In this document: positions 12,323 to 23,018 of the stretch, one piece after another
Layout of the letters: each line of letters opens with the position of its first letter
How positions within the stretch are numbered: position 1 is the first letter of the stretch
Origin: Straminergon stramineum
Taxonomy: Eukaryota; Streptophyta; Bryopsida; Hypnales; Calliergonaceae
Assembly (NCBI GenBank): GCA_963920665.1
Contig: OY987267.1
Coordinates: 5,208,001-5,272,000, forward strand
DNA length: 64,000 bases
Direction of reading: 5' to 3'
Position numbers and translations under genes: made by a program
Notes under the pieces: model-generated
Database searches by the model: none
Seen by the model: the letters and a program-made list of their open reading frames with translations, nothing else
What the model was told of the DNA's origin: nothing

Positions 12323-12595
12323 CAACCCTTTTTTTTTACTTTTTGAGAAAGTGCCAGGGTGGCGATTACTTAAAATTTGGTGAAGTATTGTATTTCTACA
12401 TTCATCCATCTTTTGGACCAAAAAATACTTTACAATCATATTCATACACTTTTTCATCCAAATTTGGCAAATTCATCCACATTTAAAATTGAAATAGAAA
12501 ATTTCTGGTGAAAAAAGATTACTTTTTTATGGTGAAAAGTGGACATTTATTTTGGAATAGTGCAATCTGGCCCCGTGGTGCCCCCAAAAGGGCTG
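12323..12595 (+). mobile_element. hAT-like MITE, copy 2 (273 bp) with 8-bp duplication
   Basis: The element starts caaccctttt and ends aaaagggctg (inverted ends with one mismatch). It is flanked by the direct repeat ttgtgcat at 12315-12322 and 12596-12603; the next base also matches, so 9 bp is possible. An 8-bp duplication with CA..TG termini is typical of hAT elements. Related copies lie at 8475-8746 (opposite strand) and 16015-16281. Confidence 0.8.
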
Positions 12596-12603
12596 TTGTG
12601 CAT

Positions 12604-13640
12604 CTTTGCTATATCTCTCCCTATGGGTAGAGACAACAAAGACTTAGCAATGATAGAAGTTACTTTTGCACTGGATATGAGGAAGTTTTGAGTAGGACCT
12701 TACTCAAAAAGCCAACTACCTTAATGCTACATGGACAGAGCCTCTCCTCTCCTATTGTAGATGCGTGTTTGCTGTGTATCTTTGATTCCAGTTCTTCGTT
12801 GGAAACTAGACGACCACCTCTCAGATTCTTGCACATTGCGCCGTAGTCGTGTCGGAAATTCTGTTGTACGGTTAAGAAGAACTGACGGAGTTCTCCTTGT
12901 GACGCTTGCAGCAATGCAGCAAATTTCTTACTCACATGCGAGTCAACTTACTTGTCTGTTCGTACGTTTGCAAATTCGCGTGCAGGCAGTTCGCGGCTGA
13001 GCAACCATGGGGAGGTGGATCTGCTGTTAGCTTACTTGTCTCAGTCACAGAGTGTTGTTGTGGATAATTTATAATACTGCCTAGATACCGCTATACACTT
13101 TGCACTTTTTCTCGTCCCATCCTTGAATCTTCATGGACTAGCAGTCAGATATTGTATCTATAACTGATTGGCGGATTTCCACCTGCCAAGTAGAGTTGAT
13201 GTACATTGGTTGCCGAGGGTATGACTAAAACGAACTTTGAGTGTACTCTGCGTGAATATAAGTTATGCACTAAGACCTCTTGATCATGAGCTTTTCTAAA
13301 AACGACAATCCGAAATATAACTTCCGAAATATCCTGCACACCTTCCACACTTCAGCACGCAAGTCCTGTGTACGTTCAGACTTTGTCAGAGTACGATTTC
13401 GTGACTCCAGGCATGCAGATTATGGACGGCATTGTGTGCGTATCCCACAAAGCATACATATCTCGTGTAGATGTTTGAGGGTTGCATTCGAAAGCTAAGA
13501 ATTCAGAAGTACATTAGTTGATAGCAATACCATAGTTACAGCACTTGAACATTCCCCAGGACGGCATCATCAACTTCAATTTCTTCGTTACCCTGCTTGC
13601 AAATTCCCGTAGTTTTGCGATCTTTAGTCGCAGGAGCAAG
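12604..13640. promoter_or_regulatory. 5' flank of the UDP-glycosyltransferase gene
   Basis: Base composition rises from AT-rich to balanced here, and this interval should contain the promoter and 5' leader. No convincing TATA box or start site can be named. A 91-aa minus-strand frame (12660-12935) lies here but matches no family known to me and lacks support. Confidence 0.35.
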
Positions 13641-16600
13641 ATGGGTCCTCACGTGGTAATGGTCCCCATCTTCGCAGCGGGTCACAGCACTCCATTCCTT
13701 TTGTTCGCCAAGCGATTAGCGTCTGCAGGGGTGAGCGTCACCGTTGTAAGCTCCGACAAGCACACCGCGGAGCTCGTAGACCACCATAGCCAATCCGTAC
13801 AGCAGTTGCCGATTAGGTTTTTAGGGCTCAGAGATGGCGCGGAGCATCAGAGTCACATTGAGCTTTTCATGGAGTGGAATACACCAGCTGGGAGAAGCAA
13901 AGCGGTGGAGCTCTTGGTAAAAGTGATTACGGAGATGGGGGACTCCGAAGAGGGGTTTCCTGTGTGTGTGGTGCACGACAAGGACGCGTGCTGGGCGCAA
14001 GACGCGGCGCAGAAGTTCAAGATTGAGAAGCATTTATTGTATGTCTCGCCTGTGGCTTGTCTCTCCATTGGGTTGCAGGTGTATATTCCTTTCATTCTCG
14101 TGTCTTCGTCAATTTGGTTGATTTGGCGTGATTCCGGGCGCCAAATTTATGTAATTCTTCTATACAAAGCTCCTAAAGCCAATCAATCGCTAGACACAAC
14201 ATGGGATTGAGAGGAATGTTGAGGGAGCAAGGCACGTGCAAGGCAAAAGGGTGTCATGCTGATTGGTCGAGCCTCTCCTTTCCCAACCTTGGTCAAGTGC
14301 GTCTTAAGCCTTTTAAGTACTAAGTACTTTCAAATCTCGCAATTCTTGTCATCCAGTTGTGAGACCCTAAACCCCTATTTACATTTTTCACACCCGGGAT
14401 TCAATATGAGCTGCCTGTGATTGCAATTCATTGAGCGATGGGATGTTTTTTGACTTCTGTTAACATTCCGGTAATATTTCATTCAGATTCACAGGCGCCT
14501 CAAAGGGGATTTGATATGAGCTACCTCTGATTGCAATCCATTGACTTTTGGTTACGTTCTGATAATAGGCAGCTCATATTGAATCCCTGAGTGATAACTG
14601 TTCATACAGAGCTGCCTGTTATGGCAATCCATTGAGCTATGGGATGTTTCTTGGCTTATGTTCACATTTTGATAACACTTTAGGGATCCATTTCGCAATC
14701 CATTGAGTGGTGAAACATTTTTTGGATTGTGTTTGGCATTCAGTCAGAACGACTTAGTCGAGAAGGCCGAGTCCCAGTGACCCCAGCAACGCAGGATATT
14801 CCCATAACGGACATTCCTGGTCTGCCCCCTCTGCAGCCTGCGGACCTGCCGTCCATGTACCTGTTTGCCGAGACCTTTGAGTGGTGCAAGTACAACGAGT
14901 ATCGATATAGCGCGGCAGACGTGGTTTTGAGTAACAGCTTCTACGATTTGGAACATCAAGTCATTGATGCCGTGCGAACAAAAGTGATCGGTACTCCTGG
15001 AGTGCAGGTCAGTCTCTGTTCTATCATACGGTATTTACAGTTAAGAATATTTCTGCCTTCATATGTAATGCCAAGTCTGGTATTCGAAAACACCGTGTCC
15101 CTGCCAGCTAACTACCAGAGGCAACCACTACGAGAGGCTCTGTCCCTTTGTTGTGTAGTTACAATGGGACATGAGAGGCTCCCAAACATAATTTCTTAGT
15201 GTAGTTGTAGCTTAATTCACTTTAGGAGTCAAAGCTCCGTTTTCAAGTAGCAAGTTTCAAGTAGCAACAAACGCGCTACATAAGAATCCTCCTCAAACTT
15301 TCTTACTACTGTAGTTTGTACATGTAGCTTGTGTTGATGAAATTTGTTTCCCCTCACCTTGCTACTCAAAAACCATATCCATAGAGCATATTGATTTGTC
15401 ATATTACGTAGTCATATAGAGTAATATTCAAAGAATCGTCTTGTCCGAGGACAAGAGGACCGCGCGATCCATTCATTCGCATCCGCATCCGAAGGACACT
15501 TAATTTCGATGTTCCTATCCTGACAACCCTGCTTCTGATGTGATTGTTGTGGCGCTTGTGTAGATGAAATATCTGTTGGACATTGGTCCACTACTGCCAG
15601 AGTCTGATATTACCAAAACTAGCCCAAACCAGCATGAACACCATGCAATTGAGGAAAAAGACCCGTGTATACTTTGGCTAAACACACAAAAACCTTCTTC
15701 GGTGCTGTACGTGTGCTTTGGAAGCCATTCGACTCATCAGGCAGCCCAGCTTTTGGAGATGGCAATGGGGTTGGAAGCAAGTGGCCAGCCCTTCTTGTGG
15801 ATTGTGCGGCCTCCGGACTCGGAGCCGATTAATGATACGGCCGCCGGAGCAGCCTCTCCTTCCATGACTGAATATCTGCCCCCAGGTGAGAAAACCCTGT
15901 TTGTATATATTTTAACTGGTCTCTGTGATTGTAGTAGAAAATCTTAACAAAAATTTCTGTGGGCGGGGCTATTTTACGCTGTAAGGCTCTCGATCAGCAA
16001 CAGACCATTTTCTTAAGACCTTTCTGAGAAAGCGCCGAGATGGGTGATCACTTAAAATTTGGTGAAGCGCTGTATTTCTACATTCATTCATCTTTTGAAC
16101 CTAAAAAGCACTTTTAAATTATGTTCATGCCCTTTTTTTTAATTTAGAATCGGCAACTTCCTAAATAGAAATGGAAAACTTTTGATGCAAAAAGAGACTA
16201 CTTTTATTTGGCAAAAAGCAGGTATTTATTTTGAAATGGTGCAATTTGGCATGACCTTATGATGCCAAAAATACAAGGTCTGGTCAGCAGGATTTAGAGT
16301 GGGTTCGGTGCCTCTGATCTTCTAGAGCAGTTGCCAAAACCAGGTGCTATCTATCTCCGGGGTCTATCCTCAGGCTTGGGGGAACTTGTTTTTGGCAAAG
16401 GCTCTCAAGGAGGTGCCTTAACCTACACATAGCTACTTGCTCATCCATGAACACAAGCACATGGATTTAGACACCCAAAATTGTCACTTTTGCGATTGAG
16501 CATAGTTTCCGTAATTCGATTGATAATTATTATTTTTAATTGATGTTCCTGTCGGTAACTGAAAAGACAATTCCAGTCCACCAAATAATGCGTTATTCGT

Positions 16601-18362
16601 ATATTGCATGCAATAGTTATGAATGGTTTAACTCTTGTTAGTGGATGTTCTGAAATTGCTTTATCATCATATTGATCAAGTGGATTTACACTAGCTAAAC
16701 ATCTATTTTAGTATATTGGTGTTTCGTCTGAATGCTCCGAAATCAGACATGTTCTGCTTAGACCATGGCAATATCGAGTTTCTGGAATCAATGATTTTGG
16801 ATTGATCTCACTAGAAATTTACCAAATAGTTTCCCGGTTGTACAAGTGTGATTCTTATAATCATTCATCCCGGAAAACGGAGAAAGTAGTTCTTGTCCTT
16901 GCTCCACTATGCTATGCATTTTTGTGGTTGTGCCCAGGATCTTGAATAAATACTCTCACCAGCCCTTTGAAGGACCGAAGCCTTTCTTTTACTCTTTGCG
17001 TGACTCTTGCTTGGAACTAGGATTTGAGGAGCGGGTCAAGGGAAGAGGGATGTGCTACTCAGGCTGGGCGCCGCAAAGAAGAATTTTGAATCATGTCGCA
17101 ACTGGGGGTTTTCTTAGCCATTGCGGGTGGAATTCCACCTTAGACAGTGTGTGCGCAGGCGTCCCAATGCTTACATGGCCCTTTTATGCGGACCAAAACA
17201 TCAGCAACAGGTGAGTACTCGACCATGATTATCATTGTTCAAGATACATAATTATATAGAACTCTGCAGAATTTTCCTTTTGACTTCAGTTACTTGTATG
17301 AATCTCATCCCTAGTACGCAATGTCTAAGCCCGTGAATTATGCTTTATGAAGCGCAGTATCTTATTTGCAGCTAATTTGCGATGTGTTTCAAAAACTGAC
17401 CTCTACGATTCTTGCATAAAAATGTTCAGCTTCTACTCCTGAGAGTCTACTGTGGATTTGGGGCGTAGCTATTTCTAGTACTTTGAAAGTTCACAATTAT
17501 TCATTTCGTGTCAACACCATACAATCTAAGAGAATCTAGAATCCACTTTTGACTCTCAACAAGACTCAACAAAATTTAGACAATTTAATAATAGGAAAAA
17601 TACTCAAATGCTTATTTGGAAGATTTTAGGTGTGATTATCTTGTTAAATTTCTTTCTATTTCTTTCTACAAAAATTTTATGAGGGATAAGAAACTGAGGC
17701 ACAAAGTATTATAGAGAAACATACTTTCAACTGAAGCTAATTTTCATGAAGCACCAGTGGAAATTACTCTACTTGCTTTCTCTCTCTATGTCTCAGTATA
17801 ATCTCAATGAAGACTTATAATCCGTAATTGGAAGGCAACCATTCAAGAAGACGTGCATTAATAGCCATAACTACTCCCTCGCTCTTTCCAGTTTCTGTGT
17901 TGCCAAGTAATTTTCTAAGATTTTCTTGCTTCACTCACACAATCTTAACCTATTCATCGAAATTATGCAACATGACATGGAACCCCAGTTGTGGAAAAAG
18001 TGCTCCCTTTCTTACTTGCACTTCTGAAAGAAATTGTAAGGACGTGGCACAACTGCTGCTGCAGGTTCTTGGTGGACACTGCAAAACTGGCGATGGAGTT
18101 GGAGCGAGAGCCCATAGATCCAGAGCAGGACCTTGGGGAGCATGGCAGAATTATACGGCGAGTTCGAAAGGCGGAAATCGAAAAGAAAGTTGGCAGGCTG
18201 ATGCAGGAGGAAGAAGGTCGAATCATTCGAGAAAATATGCAGACGATGAAAGTGAATGCTCAGAGAGCTTTGGCATCTGGAGGATCATCCAGGAAGAACT
18301 TCGAAAACTACATCGGGATGCTGAGTGCAAAAGCTTCTGCTGCATCGTCTCACTGTCACTGA
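13641..18362 (+). CDS. UDP-glycosyltransferase, GT1 family, five exons, 503 aa
   Basis: Cytosolic enzyme that would transfer sugar from a UDP-sugar to a small acceptor; the acceptor is unknown. Exons are 13641-14078, 14744-15007, 15564-15885, 17021-17210 and 18065-18362. All introns are GT-AG, phases 0, 0, 1, 2, and the 1512-nt frame is open to a TGA at 18360. The start is the first in-frame ATG. The catalytic His is H15 (AGHSTP) and its Asp partner is probably D113 (VVHD), followed by W118 and QD at 120-121. The acceptor-side motif DIGPLLPE begins exon 3. The 44-residue PSPG box runs from W357 (WAPQ) through HCGWNS to ADQ at about 400, with all hallmark residues. The C-terminus (exon 5) is the usual helical region rich in charged residues. 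Length is normal for the family (about 450-500). Introns 1 and 3 carry transposon insertions but splice signals are intact. It looks functional; expression is not shown. Confidence 0.93.
14396..14587. mobile_element. MITE-like TIR element in intron 1 of the UGT gene
   Basis: A 21-bp sequence beginning gggattcaatatgagctg is repeated exactly in inverted orientation at 14396-14416 and 14567-14587. Parts of it (gagctRcctSt, caatYcattga) recur in direct orientation near 14521 and 14608, so a second partial copy probably lies beside it up to about 14690. No clear target duplication. Confidence 0.65.
16015..16281 (+). mobile_element. hAT-like MITE, copy 3, in intron 3 of the UGT gene
   Basis: It shares the core gagaaagYgcc, aaatttggtgaag, and tttctacattcatYcatc with the copies at 12323-12595 and 8475-8746. 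The ends agacctt/aaggtct are inverted but shortened, and no target duplication remains. It is the most diverged copy. Confidence 0.7.
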
Positions 18363-19532
18363 GGCAGACACAAAATGAACTTAAACTACTCTCTGGGATA
18401 CTTAGCTAAGGTAAGCACAGTATCCTTTAATCGTCACTAATTACACATTAGCATACTTACTATTATTAGACACAAAGTATTCTTATCTCATTCTATTGGC
18501 AATACAAACAGGATTCCAATGCACTTTAACATGCATTATTTGGACATTGTATGAATAAGTTATGAATTTTTAAAGTACTTTCTCTTGGTGTACCAGAAAT
18601 CAACACTAAACTCTCATAGACTCATGTTTTGATTGTGTACATCTTGTGTAATCAATATCTAGGTTTTTGTGATGCTTTTTGATTCAAATGTGGGTAGCAC
18701 ATTTTGGGTAGTGTTGATTATGGATGTGCATACTTTGGGAAGGTTGAGTTTGTTGTACTTGTTTGGACTCACAAGGTCTGTAGTGTAGATTAATTCCTAC
18801 TAGTAAGGTAAACCAACCCATGACAGCCCAATTCTCTACTACAAACATCTACAAAACGACCCATTATAGTTTTCTATCAATCCGTGGGAGATTTTTTCTA
18901 ATTAATGAAGTTAGGACTACATTAGGTGGGTTAATGGCCAAAATCTATGCTTTGTATGATGGTGATGGAGTTTTGAGAGATTGACTTAGGAACTTCCACC
19001 TTTCTAGTGTAAAGTCATTATAAGAACTAACTTTTTTATTCCATCATGTCATGTCGATGTTAGAAAATCTTGCAACCATATTAGGAAATATTGTAACTAC
19101 TTTAGGTGATTTGACGACCATTATGGGCACTCTTTTTGATAGTTTTGGGGTAGTCTACAGATTGTTTTGAACCATTTGGGTTGCATACTTCAAAAATTGT
19201 TAACAAATTCATACTTTGTCCAAAAAATGAAATTTCAAATGCTCTCTTCATTTCATATGTTTGTCTTTCTATGGAAAAAAAATTTAATTTTCAAAAGTGT
19301 CAACATGGAGAACCAGTCAATCTGCCTATTATAGGCTAGTTTACCTTATTTGTAGCCCAACCTTAGTCACTTGGTTTTGGTGGGGAAATTAAAACTCTTA
19401 CCATTACAAAGTGTTGTTCAAGGAGGAAATTTTGAGGCATGATGAGTTTAATTATAGTGGGGGCAAAGGCATCACTTCTCACCAATAAGGATAGTGTAGT
19501 AGAACTTTTATAAAGTGGACTCCTATAAGCCA
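18363..19532. other. 3' flank of UGT gene and AT-rich intergenic DNA
   Basis: The first few hundred bases should hold the UGT 3' UTR and poly(A) site, but no unambiguous signal stands out. Weak inverted similarity (aaggtaaac near 18807, gtttacctt near 19342) hints at another decayed element. Confidence 0.4.
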
Positions 19533-19536
19533 ATAA

Positions 19537-20239
19537 GGGTGATTTGGTGTCACATGGTGTGTGTTGATTAGTTTTTCACCCATAACTTTTGTGTTTTGGC
19601 TCCAAATGACTCAAGATTTATAGGAAAGGTACTTGTGACTATCATACACATTCCATAATTTTTGCATAATTTCCAAAAATAATTTACTATACAAAAATAG
19701 ACCCCGATTCAATGTCACAATTGCTAATTTGAAGGGTTTTAGTACTATTTAGAACCCCCCAAAACAGATTTTGAGCTAAAATTTGGAGGAGATGGTCTTC
19801 TAGTAGACTTGTAGCTATTCATGGAGGAATTTTAAAAATAATTAATTTTTTATGGTGTGGAAGTCTACAAAGTGAGTTTCTTTTTGGTTGCATTTTGTAA
19901 CATCTAAAATATTATTATTATTATTATTTTTTTTTGTGAATGACCATCCCCATTGAGTTTTTACAAATGGCTAGTTTTTATTTTTTGTATTTACTTATTT
20001 CTAATATTTTTCCTTGATTAAAACATCAAGGTATGTATTTTCTAGAGACTTCACACTTTTCTAGTTCTCCTACTTAGAGAATTTTTCTATGAAATTCCTT
20101 CCATGGGTACCTTCATCTTAAAGGTACATACATTATTCATATTTTTAAAATTTTTAAAAATTGATTTTCTAATTTTAAAGTACACCCCCAAAAATCAGCA
20201 AAATGCAACAAAATCGACAAGCGTTTCTTGCAATCACCC
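19537..20239. mobile_element. ~0.7-kb TIR element, copy A, 4-bp duplication
   Basis: Copy A is the reverse complement of copy B (22295-23014) along nearly its whole length. The right end reads gtttcttgcaatcaccc; the left end keeps gggtgat but has lost about 20 bp. It is flanked by ataa on both sides (19533-19536 and 20240-20243). No transposase frame. Confidence 0.8.
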
Positions 20240-20261
20240 ATAACCTCTCTAAAGTGATAAT

Positions 20262-21366
20262 CACTAGAAGAAAATATACAAGAGATTTGGCAACTATTGT
20301 TTGCAACTAGTTTTGTAGTTGCATGAGACGTTTGCAACTAGGTAACAAAAAAGAGCCCACAGTTGCAGTGGACAAGTTGCACTAGTTGCAAAGTATTTGG
20401 AAAAATTTTCAAGGTTGTTTTTCATCCAACAACCTACTTGAAAGTTTGTCAATGAGCTCTTCTCACATGGTTGTTGATGTGGAAGTTATTTGTGTGCAAC
20501 AAGTTTGCAACTAATTTGCAACTATCATGCAACTAGTTTGTGATTGGTGTGCAACTAATTTCCAATTGGTTTCCAATTGACGTGCAATTAGTTTGCAACT
20601 TATTTACAACTTGTCTATAATTCATAGATATGTAGATTCAAAATTTCATATCTATCTTTTTTTTTACATTGCCAAATCCAAAAATTTCTTAAAACTTTAA
20701 ATATTTCTAGATTTTTGTAGATTATAGAAATCTACAAATTGTAGAAATCTATAACTTGTAGAGATCTAGAAAGTGTAAAAATCTACGACATGTAGAAATA
20801 TTAGAATTTCATAATCAAAATTTATTACACAAGAATGCTATAACTTACAATTTTTATATGTCTAACTAAATTGTATTCTTGACAATTGATATGGGACAAT
20901 TAATAAAAGACTTAATAGTAGTTGCATTTAAGTTGTTTTCTAGTTGTAGTTTAATTGGTTTCTAGTTGCATGCCAGTTGTATTGTAGTTGCAATCTAGTT
21001 GTAGTCTAGTTACTTTCTAGTTGCAGTCTAGTTGCACTATGGTTGCAAACTAGTTGCACTAGAGTTGCTTTCTAATTGAATTGCTATCAAATTTAGATTA
21101 TAAGCAATTGTAGATAGACACATTGAACTCTACAAAATGTAAAATTGTCCACGTTGACAATTTTGATGAATATTAGATGTAAAATACCTCACATCAACTC
21201 TTTTGTTACATTCTTGTAACCATAACTACATTGTACGACTATTTTGCAACTACAATCTCACTATGTCAAAGTTGGTGCAAATATAGAGGATTGTAATTGC
21301 AGGGCAGTTGCATAGGACCATAGTTGCATTTCACTTGGTTGTAGTGGACGCGTTTTTTTTCTAGTG
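20262..21366. mobile_element. CACTA element, 1105 bp, non-autonomous
   Basis: The ends are cactagaagaaaa (20262) and ttttttttctagtg (to 21366), with the 3-bp duplication aat at 20259-20261 and 21367-21369. The left half is filled with ttgcaacta and the right half with its complement tagttgcaa, an inverted arrangement of subterminal repeats. A central part (about 20690-20810) repeats gtagaaatcta. No coding capacity. Confidence 0.9.
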
Positions 21367-21369
21367 AAT

Positions 21370-22129
21370 ATTCCTTTAGTCTTAGCCTAGATGCACTAAA
21401 GATGTACTTCAGAGTACAAATAAATAAAAATAAAAAACAATTTTCATTGAATTTGGAATCCAAATGTTACTCTGGTGAACATGACTTTAGTCCAGGAGCA
21501 CCACAAAATTGCAATCTACTAAAAAAATCTTCAAATGTCATCAATGTCGCAACTCCTTTCTAAAGCAATAACCTCAATAATACAATATAATCCTTCGATC
21601 CTAGGGTTGCACTGTTACCTTATAGAAGTTCTATTGTATTTAGCTTTTGGCACTGTCCCCTACTTTCAACATGCCACGACTGCTAACTTTGATGAAATTT
21701 GGTGTTGAGCTCTGTAATTTGTGACATTTTGTAATTAGGGTTATGTTGTCTACTTTCAGGAGGAATAGAGTCTTCATTTACTCTAGTCTTGTAGAATAGG
21801 CCAACATTTTTTTTCTTTAGTTTCTTGCATACATTTAATTTTGTAATTTGTACAAAAAGTACCACCACGAAGTTTCTCATGGCTTATCAAGATGTATTTT
21901 GTGACGTAATTAGGTTTATTTTGCACGTTCTAAAGTATACCAATGAAACTAGGAGTTCCAAGTTCATCATCCAACCACTTCATTTCATTCATTGCACCAA
22001 CTCTTTATAAAAGTGCTAGCATGTGAGTTTAGAAATGTGAGCAAATGAGCCTTGAGCATATCAATATAAGTAAATATATTACAACCATTGAAGGTGCTTA
22101 TAATATAAACACCTATAACATAGGTATCT
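21370..22129. other. Spacer between TE clusters
   Basis: AT-rich DNA with only short chance frames; no gene or repeat was recognised. Confidence 0.45.
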
Positions 22130-22132
22130 ATA

Positions 22133-22285
22133 CACTAGTAGAAAATATGTTTTCAATGACTTGTCTACTAACAATGATTGTAATAGCAATAGTTCATATT
22201 GTAGTCATTTCGGACAACAATGATTCCACAATGACTATTGCAGTCATTGTGGATGAATCATTTAGGACAATGTTTTTTACTAGTG
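22133..22285. mobile_element. CACTA MITE, 153 bp
   Basis: The ends are cactagtagaaaa and ttttttactagtg, with the 3-bp duplication ata at 22130-22132 and 22286-22288. The interior is built of caatgact/agtcattg words in both orientations, so it is essentially two subterminal regions joined together. Confidence 0.85.
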
Positions 22286-22294
22286 ATAATATAG

Positions 22295-23014
22295 GGGTGA
22301 TTGCAAGAAACACCTATCCTATTTGTTGCGTTTTGCTAATTTTTTTGGAAGTACTTTAAAATTAGAAAATTAATTTTTAAGAAATAAAAAAATATGATTA
22401 ATGTATATACCTTTAAGATGAAGGTACCCATGGAAGGAATTGCATAGAAAAATTCTCTAAGTAGGAGAACTAGAAAAGTGCTCAGTCTCAAGAAAATATA
22501 TAATTTGATGTTTTAATTAAGGAAAAATAGTAAAAATAAATAAATACACAAAGTATAAAGTGGCCATTTGCATCAATACTATGTAGATGGTCATTCACCA
22601 AAAAAAACACCAAAATAATATTTTATATGTTAGAAAATGCAAGCAGAAAGAAGCTCATTTTGTAAACTTCCACACCACAAAAAATTAACTATTTTTAAAA
22701 TTCCTTTTCTGGAAAGCTACAAGTCTACTAGAAGATCATCTCATCAAAATTTCAGCTCAAAATCTATTTTGGGGGGTTCTAAATAGTACTAAAAACCTCC
22801 AAATTGGCAATTGTGACATTGAATCACGGTCTATTTTTGGATAGTAAATTATTTTTGGAATTATGAAAAAATTAGGGAAGGTATATGATAGTCATGAATA
22901 CCTTCCCTACAAATCTTGAGTCATTTGAAGCCAAAACACAAAAGTTATAGGCAAAAAACTAATCGACACACACCGTGTGACACAAAATAGGACAGGTGTT
23001 TCTTGCAATCACCC
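22295..23014. mobile_element. ~0.7-kb TIR element, copy B, 4-bp duplication
   Basis: Inverted ends of about 28 bp begin gggtgattgcaagaaacacc. It is flanked by atag on both sides (22291-22294 and 23015-23018). Copy A at 19537-20239 is the same element in opposite orientation with a different duplication (ataa), so these were two independent insertions. Noncoding; superfamily not assigned. Confidence 0.85.
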
Positions 23015-23018
23015 ATAG

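Noticed and set aside
12660..12935. 91-aa minus-strand frame upstream of the UGT
   Set aside because: Composition is plausible, but there is no family match, splice context or partner; it lies in the presumed UGT promoter.
13545..13640. Upstream extension of UGT exon 1
   Set aside because: The frame extends upstream only from a TTG; the first in-frame ATG is 13641, which places the catalytic His at residue 15 as is normal for the family.
17828..18409. 193-aa frame overlapping UGT exon 5
   Set aside because: It is in another frame. The frame at 18065-18362 joins exon 4 in phase and has the family C-terminus.
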